A DNA stretch of 19,057 nucleotides from Clostridiales bacterium (lineage in GTDB: Bacteria; Bacillota; Clostridia; Oscillospirales; Oscillospiraceae): the NCBI GenBank assembly GCA_012729875.1, contig JAAYCC010000021.1, positions 1-19,057 on the forward strand, in the 5' to 3' direction. How positions within the stretch are numbered: the stretch's first letter is position 1; every line of letters begins with the position of its first letter. The translations under genes and the position numbers were made by a program. This document shows, one piece after another, positions 1-7,230 of this stretch. Under the pieces are notes generated by a model, which did not search any database, had not been told where the DNA came from, and was given only the letters and a program-made list of their open reading frames with translations.

Positions 1-531
1 AACCGCGCCCTGCGCGCCATGATTCTGGGCATACCCAATGTGGGGAAATCCACGTTTATAAACAAAGTTGCAAAGCGAAAGGCGGCTTTAGCTTCGGACA
101 GGCCCGGCGTTACAAGAGGCAAGCAATGGATAACAGTAGACGCGGGGCTTGAGCTACTGGACACTCCGGGCATACTCTGGCCGCGCTTTGACAGCCAGGA
201 GGTGGGCGAGTGTCTCGCGTACACAGGTGCTATACGCGATGAGATCATGGACAGAGAGACATTGGCCGCAAACCTCATGCTAAAGCTTCGCGAGCTATAT
301 CCCCAGAGCATAGAGCAGAGGTATAGATTTACACCTGACCCGGACGCGAACGGTTTTGAGCTGCTTGAGACCGCGGCGAAAAAGCGCGGGTTTTTAATTT
401 CCGGCGGCGAATACGACATTGAGCGGATGTCCGCCGTTCTGCTGGACGAATTCCGCGACGGAAAGCTGGGGCGCATCTCACTTGAACGCCCCCATACTGC
501 AGGTATATCAGATGGATTTGTGGGAAATTGA
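1..531 (+). CDS. rbgA: Ribosome biogenesis GTPase RbgA (YlqF), 3' part only
   Basis: The reading frame is open from base 1, so the start lies outside the window and only the last 176 residues are visible. RbgA/YlqF is a circularly permuted GTPase needed for late assembly of the 50S subunit in Firmicutes. The permuted order fits: the P-loop GIPNVGKST (about residues 10-18 of the fragment) comes first, then GVTRGKQW (switch region), then LLDTPGILWPRF (G3). The NKxD motif would be upstream and is missing only because of the window edge. The remaining residues form the C-terminal helical RNA-binding domain. The end overlaps the rnhB start by 20 bases, which suggests translational coupling. An rbgA-rnhB pair is common in Firmicutes. 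Identity is confident; nothing looks broken. Confidence 0.95.
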   Translation, partial: NRALRAMILGIPNVGKSTFINKVAKRKAALASDRPGVTRGKQWITVDAGLELLDTPGILWPRFDSQEVGECLAYTGAIRDEIMDRETLAANLMLKLRELYPQSIEQRYRFTPDPDANGFELLETAAKKRGFLISGGEYDIERMSAVLLDEFRDGKLGRISLERPHTAGISDGFVGN

Positions 532-1126
532 AAGTGAAATACGCGCTGGCGGTATTTCCCCTGTCTGTGGGGTCGACGAGGCGGGGAGAGGTCCGCTGGC
601 AGGTCCGGTATGCGCGGCCGCGGTGATCTTGCCCTTCGGCACACAAATTGAGGGGCTGGACGACTCAAAAAAGCTCTCGGCAAAAAAGCGCGTTGCGCTG
701 TACGATATAATTGTTGAAAGGGCTGTAGCATACGGCATAGCCTTTGCGGATGTGGAGGAGATAGAGCGTCTGAATATCCTCGGCGCCACATTTCTCGCCA
801 TGAACCGTGCGATTGCAAAGCTCTCTATTATGCCGCAATTGGCGCTCGTTGACGGAAACAGCTGCAGAGGTATCGAGCTCTGCAGCCGCTGTGTGGTCGG
901 AGGAGACGGAAAGTGCGCCTCCGTTGCCGCAGCATCTATTTTGGCTAAGGTCACACGTGACCGCCTGATGCTTGAGATGGACGCCCTCTATCCCCAATAC
1001 GGCTTTGCGAAGCACAAGGGCTACGGAACAGCCGCCCACTATGCCGCTCTACGGGAATTCGGCCCCTGTCCCATACACAGACCCGGCTTTCTTAAAAAGG
1101 GCCTCCACGGGGAGGATGGGAAATGA
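512..1126 (+). CDS. rnhB: Ribonuclease HII
   Basis: RNase HII cleaves RNA in RNA-DNA hybrids and removes single misincorporated ribonucleotides from DNA. The 204-residue product has the family pattern: GVDEAGRGPLAGPV (D22 and E23), DDSKKL near 50-55, ALVDG (D114), and ASVAAASILAKVTRD ending at D140. The four acidic residues fit the expected two-metal site. I chose ATG 512 because MDLWEIE leads straight into the fold and an AGG lies about 8 bases upstream; an ATG at 419 would add 31 residues of unrelated sequence inside rbgA. The start overlaps rbgA by 20 bases, and the stop overlaps the next gene as ATGA. It is complete and of normal length. Confidence 0.96.
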   Translation: MDLWEIESEIRAGGISPVCGVDEAGRGPLAGPVCAAAVILPFGTQIEGLDDSKKLSAKKRVALYDIIVERAVAYGIAFADVEEIERLNILGATFLAMNRAIAKLSIMPQLALVDGNSCRGIELCSRCVVGGDGKCASVAAASILAKVTRDRLMLEMDALYPQYGFAKHKGYGTAAHYAALREFGPCPIHRPGFLKKGLHGEDGK

Positions 1127-1485
1127 ACACAAAGCTTACCGGGCGCTGGGGAGAACAGACTGCCGCTAAATACCTGAAAGAGAAGAAGTATAGAATAGTC
1201 GGAATGAACTACTCGTGCAGACTGGGGGAAATAGACCTCATAGCCGAAAACCGCGAGTACATAGTCTTCGCGGAGGTGAAGCTCCGCAAGAGCGACGTTT
1301 TTGCAGAGGCAAAGGAATTTGTCACGCGCTCAAAGCAGGAAAAAATAATCAAAACGGCGTCACTGTGGCTTTCACAGAACGAGACTAAAAAACAGCCGCG
1401 CTTTGACGTAATCGAAATATACGCACCGGAGGGCGCTGTTCCCGGATCGGTGAAGATAAACCATATCCAAAATGCGTTTCAATAA
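1123..1485 (+). CDS. yraN: YraN / UPF0102 family nuclease-fold protein
   Basis: This 120-residue protein belongs to the UPF0102 (YraN) family, which has a PD-(D/E)XK nuclease fold and is often encoded next to rnhB. Its cellular role is not firmly established; a link to DNA repair or recombination is inference from fold and context. Visible motifs are GRWGEQTAAKYL at the N-terminus, CRLGEIDLIA with D38, and FAEVKLR with E51 and K53, which together match the D...ExK catalytic core. FDVIEI near 94-99 is also conserved. The start ATG shares bases with the rnhB stop (ATGA), and GGAGG lies 7 bases upstream, so the two are translationally coupled. The length is typical. Confidence 0.92.
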   Translation: MNTKLTGRWGEQTAAKYLKEKKYRIVGMNYSCRLGEIDLIAENREYIVFAEVKLRKSDVFAEAKEFVTRSKQEKIIKTASLWLSQNETKKQPRFDVIEIYAPEGAVPGSVKINHIQNAFQ

Positions 1486-1497
1486 GGAGCAGGAAAG

Positions 1498-2973
1498 ATG
1501 AAATATTACAGCACAAGAGATAAAAATAACATCGTTTCGGCTGCACAGGCCATAGCCGCCGGCCTTTCTCCCGACGGGGGACTCTTTCTTCCCACTGCAA
1601 TACCCACGGTCTCACAGAACGGGCTGAAAGCTCTTCTCGAAATGGACTACCGTGAGCGCGCCGTTGATATCATGGGTCGTTATTTGGACGAGTTTTCTGC
1701 AGACGAGCTGCGCTCATTTGTCAGTGAGGCGTATTCCGACAACTTCGACTCTGCGGCTATAGCACCGGTGCGTTTTATGGACGACAATACCGCTTTTCTT
1801 GAACTGTGGCACGGCCCCACCTGCGCCTTCAAGGATATGGCGCTGCAGATGCTGCCGCGTCTGCTGACCGCCTCGCTAAAAAAGCTGGGCGAAAGCCGCC
1901 GCGTCTGCATTCTGGTCGCCACCTCGGGAGATACGGGCAAGGCCGCTTTGGAGGGTTTCGCCGATGTTGAGGGCACGTCAATAGTCGTGTTCTATCCCCG
2001 CGACGGCGTTTCGGACGTTCAAAAGCTTCAGATGACTACTCAGCGCGGTGAAAACGTCTTCGTCTGCGCCGTAGACGGGAATTTTGACGACGCTCAGACG
2101 GGCGTCAAGAGAATTTTCGGCGACATGGATTTTGCAAAAAAACTCAATGGGCACAACTGCTTTTTGTCCTCGGCTAACTCCATAAACTGGGGCAGACTGC
2201 TGCCGCAGGTGGTCTATTATTTCTCCGCCTACTGTGACTACGTGAACTCCGGCAAAATCAAAATGGGGGATGAGATAGATTTCTGTGTGCCCACCGGGAA
2301 CTTCGGCGATATTCTCGCCGGATGGTACGCCAAGAGGATGGGGCTGCCTGTCCGGAGACTCATCTGTGCATCGAACAGCAACAATGTCCTGACGGACTTT
2401 ATAAGCACCGGCGTGTACGACCGTAACCGCAGCTTCTACACCACAATCTCTCCGTCAATGGATATTCTCGTGTCTTCAAACCTTGAGCGTCTGCTTTTCA
2501 TGCTTTCAGACGACAAGACGACGGCGGCCTGGATGGACGAGCTGAAGACCACGGGAAAGTACAGTGTCGGAGACAGAGTCCTTGCCGACATCCAAAAGGA
2601 CTTTGCCTGCGGCTACTGCACCGACGAGACGGCGAAGAAAATCATCGACGATACATTCAAAAGCCGCAGCTACCTTATGGACACACACACAGCAGACGCC
2701 TACGGCGTTCTCAAGGAAATGCGCGAAAGGGGGGAGACTTTCCCGACAGTGGTCGTCTCGACAGCAAGCCCCTTCAAGTTTGCGGACAGTGTTCTGGATG
2801 CTCTGGGCGAAAACAGCGGCGTTTCCGGCGCTCAGCTTATCGACAGGCTTACAGCGCTCACTGGGACTGCGGCACCCGCGCCACTTTCGGGCATAGGAGG
2901 CAGGCGTGTGCGTTTTACCGACTGTACGTCGAAGGATAAAATGCAGGAGGTCGTAATGAACTTTCTTGTCTGA
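1498..2973 (+). CDS. thrC: Threonine synthase
   Basis: Threonine synthase is a PLP enzyme that converts O-phospho-L-homoserine to L-threonine, the last step of threonine synthesis. The 491-residue protein is of the long class. It starts MKYYSTRDK, and HGPTCAFKDMALQ supplies the PLP-binding lysine K112. VATSGDTGKAALEGF and the later PTGNFGDILAGW are the expected cofactor phosphate-binding segments. TASPFKF lies near the C-terminus. ATG 1498 follows AAGGAG by 9 bases and lies 12 bases after yraN, so it is probably read from the same transcript. No other threonine-pathway gene (hom, thrB) is nearby, so thrC is isolated from its pathway here. No promoter or terminator is obvious between yraN and thrC. 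Confidence 0.95.
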   Translation: MKYYSTRDKNNIVSAAQAIAAGLSPDGGLFLPTAIPTVSQNGLKALLEMDYRERAVDIMGRYLDEFSADELRSFVSEAYSDNFDSAAIAPVRFMDDNTAFLELWHGPTCAFKDMALQMLPRLLTASLKKLGESRRVCILVATSGDTGKAALEGFADVEGTSIVVFYPRDGVSDVQKLQMTTQRGENVFVCAVDGNFDDAQTGVKRIFGDMDFAKKLNGHNCFLSSANSINWGRLLPQVVYYFSAYCDYVNSGKIKMGDEIDFCVPTGNFGDILAGWYAKRMGLPVRRLICASNSNNVLTDFISTGVYDRNRSFYTTISPSMDILVSSNLERLLFMLSDDKTTAAWMDELKTTGKYSVGDRVLADIQKDFACGYCTDETAKKIIDDTFKSRSYLMDTHTADAYGVLKEMRERGETFPTVVVSTASPFKFADSVLDALGENSGVSGAQLIDRLTALTGTAAPAPLSGIGGRRVRFTDCTSKDKMQEVVMNFLV

Positions 2974-3062
2974 ACCCAGTGTAGAATGTCTCCTTATGTA
3001 ATGCCGGATCTGCGGAGAATATGCTTTATAGCAAATGCAAATTGAATCGGAGAAAGGCGATT

Positions 3063-3755
3063 ATGGCACTGTATGCGATAGGAGATCTCCATCTCTCCAT
3101 GACAACCTCAAAGCCGATGGATATATTTGGCGGCAACTGGGCAAACCATGCAGAGAAGCTGAAAGAGGCGTTTTCCAAGCTGGGAAGTGACGACGTCACG
3201 GTTCTGTGCGGCGATCTGAGCTGGGGAATGGATCTGGAAGAAGCCAGAGAGGACTTTCTGTTTGTAGAGAGCCTGCCGGGTAAGAAAATAATCCTCAAGG
3301 GCAACCACGATTACTGGTGGTCAACGGTATCAAAAACGAAAAAGTTTTTTGAGAGTATCGGCGTCACCACAATCGACATTCTGAACAACAACTGCTTTCC
3401 GTACGGAGAAAGGGCGGCAGTCTGCGGAACGCGAGGGTGGTTTTACGAGGAGGAGACAGGTACGGAGCACGACAGGAAGATATTGTCCCGCGAGCTGGGC
3501 AGACTTGAGATCTCGCTGAAAGCGGCTGGAGACAGAGACAAATATGTCTTTCTCCACTATCCCCCGAAGTACGGTGGCTATGAGTGCACAGAGATACTGG
3601 ATCTGCTGGAGCAATACGGCGCGAAGACCTGTATATATGGGCACATCCATGGTAAAAGCCTCAGAAAAATATTTGAGGGAAACTGCCGTGGAACAGCACA
3701 CAGATGCGTCTCTGCCGACAACGTAAATTTTATCCCGCAGCTGATTACTCCATAG
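3063..3755 (+). CDS. Calcineurin-like metallophosphoesterase, CT488-like
   Basis: This 230-residue cytoplasmic phosphoesterase has all the dinuclear-metal motifs of the calcineurin-like superfamily: GDLH (D8, H10), CGDLSWG (D51), GNHDYWW (N81, H82), FLHYPPKY (H165) and YGHIHG (H194, H196). GDLSWGMD, GNHDYWW and HYPP are characteristic of a Firmicutes/Chlamydia subgroup related to CT488, whose substrate I do not know. I chose ATG 3063, which gives MALYAIGDLH at the usual family N-terminus behind GGAGAAAGG (5-base gap). An in-frame ATG at 3021 also has a GGAG nearby but would add a 14-residue basic tail. The gene sits 89 bases after thrC and before the tig promoter, so it probably ends the first transcription unit, although I see no clear terminator. 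Confidence 0.88.
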   Translation: MALYAIGDLHLSMTTSKPMDIFGGNWANHAEKLKEAFSKLGSDDVTVLCGDLSWGMDLEEAREDFLFVESLPGKKIILKGNHDYWWSTVSKTKKFFESIGVTTIDILNNNCFPYGERAAVCGTRGWFYEEETGTEHDRKILSRELGRLEISLKAAGDRDKYVFLHYPPKYGGYECTEILDLLEQYGAKTCIYGHIHGKSLRKIFEGNCRGTAHRCVSADNVNFIPQLITP

Positions 3756-3777
3756 GGTAAAAGTTCATAAAAAGTGT

Positions 3778-3806
3778 TTGCTTTTTATATATGATTCTGT
3801 TACAAT
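3778..3806 (+). promoter_or_regulatory. Sigma-A promoter for tig (-35 and -10)
   Basis: TTGCTT at 3778-3783 and TACAAT at 3801-3806 are separated by exactly 17 bases, close to the sigma-A consensus TTGACA-17-TATAAT. Transcription would begin near 3812-3815, giving a leader of about 60 bases before tig. The surrounding spacer is AT-rich. No further convincing promoter is seen before clpP or clpX, so this one likely drives tig-clpP-clpX. Confidence 0.75.
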
Positions 3807-3826
3807 ACAAAATACGTGATTTGAAA

Positions 3827-3848
3827 GCATCGGATTTTTTACCGATGT
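3827..3848 (+). other. Small hairpin in the tig 5' leader
   Basis: GCATCGG (3827-3833) can pair with CCGATGT (3842-3848), giving six Watson-Crick pairs plus one G-U, with the loop ATTTTTTA. It sits between the predicted start of transcription and the SD of tig (AGGAGG, 3856-3861). No U-run follows the stem, so it is not a terminator. It could stabilise the mRNA end or shape initiation; its function is unknown. Confidence 0.45.
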
Positions 3849-3871
3849 AAATAGTAGGAGGAATAAACCTA

Positions 3872-5182
3872 ATGATCGTCAAAAACGTCGAGAACAAAGA
3901 GAAGAACGTTGTCGGCTTCCATGTTGAAGTCGGTAGTGATGAATTTGAAGAAGCTGTTAACGCTGCTTATCTGAGAAATAAGAAAAAACTTACCGTTCCC
4001 GGATTTCGGAAGGGCAAGGCGCCCCGCATGGTTATTGAGGGCATGTACGGCGCAAGCGTCTTCTATGACGATGCTATAGACGATCTGGCAGGCAAGGCAT
4101 ACCGATTTGCAATTGAGGACCAGAAGTTCAACGCTGTTGGTCAGCCGACCTTCAAGGACGCCAATGTTGACGACGACAAGGTTCTTACAATGACCTTTGA
4201 GACCGCCCTCTATCCTGAAGTTACTCTCGGCCAGTACAAGGGCATAGAGGCTGAGAGAGAGGACGATACCATAACAGACAAGCATGTCAACGAATACCTT
4301 GAAGAGATGCGCAAACGCAACGGCCGCCAGATTCAGGTAGAGCGCGCCGCTAAGATGGGCGACACCGTCAATATCGACTTTGAAGGTTTTACGGACGGAA
4401 AGGCATTTGATGGCGGCAAGGGCGAAAACCACAGCCTAGAACTCGGTTCCAACAGCTTTATCCCCGGCTTTGAAGAACAGCTTGTCGGCATCAGCGCAGG
4501 CGAGGAGAGAACCATAGAGCTCACCTTCCCCGAGGACTACCACGCCGAAGACCTCGCCGGAAAGGCAGCCCAGTTCAAGGTAAAGTGCAACGAGGTTATA
4601 GAGACCGAGCTCCCCGCTCTGGACGACGAGTTTGCCAAGGACGTTTCTGAGTTCGATACCCTTGATGAGTACAAGAAATCCATTGAAGAAGAGCTGATAA
4701 GCGCCCGCAAAAAGGCCTGCGATGATGACTTTGGCTTCAATGTTATTGAGAAAGCCGCCGAAAACATGACTGTCGATATCCCGGAGGCAATGATCGAGGA
4801 GCGCGTCAACAAGATCGTCACCGATTACGACCGCACACTTATGGGACAGGGCATCCGTCTTGAGGAGTACATCCGCATGACCGGTATGACTCCCGACAGC
4901 TTCAACGACATGATCCGTCCTCAGGCCATCGCTCAGGTCAAGACAGATATTCTGCTCAAGGCGGTCGTCGAGGCCGAAAATATTGAGATCACAGACGAGG
5001 AGCTTGAAGAGGCCTGCAAAAACCTTGCTGAAGTATACAATGTGCCTGTCGAGAACATCAAGACAGCCGTTCCGAGAGAGACAATGGTAGACGATATGCA
5101 GAAGAAAAAGGCTAATGACCTCATAATGGAATCTGCTGTTCCCGTTACCGTCGCCCCCAATGAGGCAAAGCCGGCTGAATAA
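3872..5182 (+). CDS. tig: Trigger factor, ribosome-bound chaperone and prolyl isomerase
   Basis: Trigger factor binds near the ribosome exit tunnel and shields nascent chains. The 436-residue length is typical. The N-terminal ribosome-binding domain (about 1-115) carries the signature GFRKGKAPR at 44-52. The FKBP-type prolyl isomerase domain follows (about 150-240), with GDTVNIDFEGF, LELGSNSFIPGFEEQL and FPEDYHAEDLAGK. The rest is the acidic helical C-terminal chaperone domain. AGGAGG lies 10 bases before ATG 3872. It is the first gene of the quality-control block. Long frames on the opposite strand here are codon-bias shadows. Nothing is unusual in the protein. Confidence 0.97.
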   Translation: MIVKNVENKEKNVVGFHVEVGSDEFEEAVNAAYLRNKKKLTVPGFRKGKAPRMVIEGMYGASVFYDDAIDDLAGKAYRFAIEDQKFNAVGQPTFKDANVDDDKVLTMTFETALYPEVTLGQYKGIEAEREDDTITDKHVNEYLEEMRKRNGRQIQVERAAKMGDTVNIDFEGFTDGKAFDGGKGENHSLELGSNSFIPGFEEQLVGISAGEERTIELTFPEDYHAEDLAGKAAQFKVKCNEVIETELPALDDEFAKDVSEFDTLDEYKKSIEEELISARKKACDDDFGFNVIEKAAENMTVDIPEAMIEERVNKIVTDYDRTLMGQGIRLEEYIRMTGMTPDSFNDMIRPQAIAQVKTDILLKAVVEAENIEITDEELEEACKNLAEVYNVPVENIKTAVPRETMVDDMQKKKANDLIMESAVPVTVAPNEAKPAE

Positions 5183-5266
5183 TCTCGGAACGCTCATACC
5201 CTCTGAATAATTTCAGGTCACTTTGGATATGTTTTTTCCAGAAATTGTTTGTAAAGGAGAATTAAT

Positions 5267-5851
5267 ATGAGCTTAGTTCCTTATGTCGTTGAGCAGACCA
5301 GCCGCGGCGAGCGCTCTTACGACATCTTTTCCAGACTTCTAAACGACCGCATAGTTATGCTAAGCGAGGAAGTCAACGATACCACAGCCAGCCTCATCGT
5401 GGCCCAGCTTCTTTTCCTTGAAGCTCAGGACCCCGATAAGGACATACAGTTTTACATTAACAGCCCGGGCGGCAGTGTAACTGCCGGCATGGCAATCTAT
5501 GACACCATGCAGTATATCAAGTGTGATGTTTCCACAATTTGTATAGGCATGGCGGCCTCCATGGGTGCATTTCTGCTCTCCAGCGGTGCAAAAGGCAAGA
5601 GGATTGCGCTTCCAAACTCTGAAATTATGATCCACCAGCCCTCCGCGGGTACTCAGGGACAGATTACGGATATGGCCATCCATCTCAAGCGTTTGGAGAC
5701 CATAAAGAAGCGTATGAATAAGATACTTGCCGACAACACCGGTAAGCCTCTTGAGGTTATCACCGCCGACTGCGAGCGCGACAACTTCATGAGCGCAGAG
5801 GATGCGGTTGAATACGGGCTTATTGATAAGGTTATCTACAAGCGCCAGTAA
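5267..5851 (+). CDS. clpP: ATP-dependent Clp protease, proteolytic subunit ClpP
   Basis: ClpP is the tetradecameric serine peptidase that works with ClpX (next gene) or other Clp ATPases. At 194 residues it has the family length. The catalytic triad is visible as S98 in MAASMGAFLLSSG, H123 in MIHQPSAGTQG and D172 in CERDNFMS. The N-terminal LVPYVVEQTSRGERSYDIFSR and the helix E segment (TDMAIHLKRLE) are also typical. AAGGAGAA lies about 7 bases before the ATG. It lies 84 bases after tig, with no clear promoter, CIRCE or CtsR box in between, so read-through from the tig promoter is likely. It is followed after 32 bases by clpX. Confidence 0.98.
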   Translation: MSLVPYVVEQTSRGERSYDIFSRLLNDRIVMLSEEVNDTTASLIVAQLLFLEAQDPDKDIQFYINSPGGSVTAGMAIYDTMQYIKCDVSTICIGMAASMGAFLLSSGAKGKRIALPNSEIMIHQPSAGTQGQITDMAIHLKRLETIKKRMNKILADNTGKPLEVITADCERDNFMSAEDAVEYGLIDKVIYKRQ

Positions 5852-5883
5852 AGCTTTAGCCTTATTAGAGTTTAAGGAGAACT

Positions 5884-7170
5884 ATGTCAAAGTTTGAAGA
5901 CAGCAAAAATATCCGCTGCAGCTTTTGCGGCAAGCCGCAAACGCTGGCGGAACGTATGATTGCTGGGAACGGCTCTTATATTTGTGACGAATGCGTGCGC
6001 CTATGTATGAGTATCATAGAGGACAATTATACCTCGGACGATGCCGAAGACGGCGGCAAGAGTGTTCTAAGAGCGAAATCGGGTCTGAGTGTGGACGACC
6101 TTCCGCGCCCGGCGGATATCCGAGAGATATTGGACAATTATATAATAGGGCAGGATAGGGCCAAGGTCACACTGTCCGTTGCGGTTTACAACCACTATAA
6201 ACGTATTCTTTTCGGCGACAGTAAGGATGTCGAGCTGCAGAAGAGCAACATTCTTCTGATAGGGCCTACCGGCAGCGGCAAGACCCTGTTTGCCCAGACT
6301 CTCGCCAAGGTTCTTGACGTCCCGTTTTCCATTGCCGATGCCACGACCCTCACCGAAGCCGGATACGTCGGAGAGGATGTTGAGAATATCCTTCTGCGAC
6401 TGCTGCAGGCGGCCGATTTTGACGTTGAGCGTGCAGAACACGGCATCATATATATTGACGAGATGGACAAAATTTCCCGCAAAAGCGAGAACACTTCCAT
6501 CACAAGGGACGTCTCCGGTGAGGGCGTTCAGCAGGCGTTGCTTAAAATTCTTGAGGGCACCGTTGCGAACGTACCGCCGCAGGGGGGCAGAAAGCATCCC
6601 CACCAGGAGTTCATCAAGATCGACACTACGAACATACTGTTCATCTGCGGCGGCGCTTTTGACGGTATTGAAAAGATCATAGAAAGCCGCCTTAACCGCA
6701 AGAGTATCGGCTTTGGCGCGGATATCAAGGGCAAGAAGGACAGCGACATCGGCACCATCATGCAGGAGATTCAGCCTCATGATCTGCTGAAGTTCGGTAT
6801 TATTCCCGAGCTTATTGGCCGTCTTCCCATAATTGCCCCGCTCAATTCCCTCAAGAAAGAGGACTTTATCCGAATCCTCAAGGAGCCGAAAAACGCTTTG
6901 ACCCGCCAGTATACAGCTCTTCTGGAATATGACAACGTGGAGCTCATCTTCGAGGAAGAGGCGCTTGGCGCAATAGCCGACAAGGCAATGGATATGGAGA
7001 TCGGAGCACGCGGCCTTCGCAGCGTTATGGAGAGCATAATGACGGACATAATGTACAAAGTGCCGTCTGACCCCACAATAAACAAGGTTGTTGTCACGGC
7101 GGACTGCGTCCGTAATGACAACCCGCCTCTGGTATTCCATGAGAACAGAAATGCCGAAGCGGCGAAATAA
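5884..7170 (+). CDS. clpX: Clp protease ATP-binding subunit ClpX
   Basis: ClpX is the hexameric AAA+ unfoldase that recognises substrates and feeds them to ClpP. The 428-residue protein has the N-terminal zinc-binding domain (C12, C15, C34, C37), Walker A GPTGSGKT at 127-134, pore loop GYVG at 160-163, Walker B YIDE ending at D192-E193, the ClpP-docking loop IGF at 275-277 and sensor 2 GARGLR at 374-379. All key residues are present. AAGGAGA precedes the ATG by about 5 bases. It lies directly after clpP, so the pair is made together. A strong intrinsic terminator follows 13 bases after the stop. Confidence 0.98.
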   Translation: MSKFEDSKNIRCSFCGKPQTLAERMIAGNGSYICDECVRLCMSIIEDNYTSDDAEDGGKSVLRAKSGLSVDDLPRPADIREILDNYIIGQDRAKVTLSVAVYNHYKRILFGDSKDVELQKSNILLIGPTGSGKTLFAQTLAKVLDVPFSIADATTLTEAGYVGEDVENILLRLLQAADFDVERAEHGIIYIDEMDKISRKSENTSITRDVSGEGVQQALLKILEGTVANVPPQGGRKHPHQEFIKIDTTNILFICGGAFDGIEKIIESRLNRKSIGFGADIKGKKDSDIGTIMQEIQPHDLLKFGIIPELIGRLPIIAPLNSLKKEDFIRILKEPKNALTRQYTALLEYDNVELIFEEEALGAIADKAMDMEIGARGLRSVMESIMTDIMYKVPSDPTINKVVVTADCVRNDNPPLVFHENRNAEAAK

Positions 7171-7183
7171 TTGACTTATTTGT

Positions 7184-7210
7184 GAGCCGCACGTTTTGTG
7201 CGGCTCTTTT
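7184..7210 (+). terminator. Intrinsic terminator between clpX and lon
   Basis: GAGCCGCAC (7184-7192) pairs perfectly with GTGCGGCTC (7198-7206) around the 5-base loop GTTTT, followed by TTTT and then a C-run. A nine-pair, GC-rich stem plus U-tract is the standard rho-independent form. It begins 13 bases after the clpX stop and ends 6 bases before the AAAGGAGG of lon, so any transcript reaching lon from clpX must pass through it. Confidence 0.85.
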
Positions 7211-7230
7211 CCCCCGAAAGGAGGCAAATC

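Noticed and set aside
3021..3062. Upstream ATG start for the metallophosphoesterase
   Set aside because: It would add a basic 14-residue tail not expected in the family; ATG 3063 has a better SD and yields the normal N-terminus.
4436..5197. 253-codon - strand frame opposite tig, and a 187-codon one at 3869-4432
   Set aside because: Both mirror tig, have no family motif and are explained as shadows of the coding strand.
5183..5266. Possible CIRCE, CtsR box or promoter before clpP, and a small CTGAA/TTCAG stem at 5203-5216
   Set aside because: No CIRCE or tandem CtsR heptads are present, TTGGAT at 5223 lacks a -10 at proper spacing, and the five-pair stem has no U-tract.
6067..7227. 386-codon open frame on the - strand opposite clpX
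   Set aside because: It lies entirely over a confidently assigned gene, has no recognisable domain, and matches the frame openness expected from codon bias.
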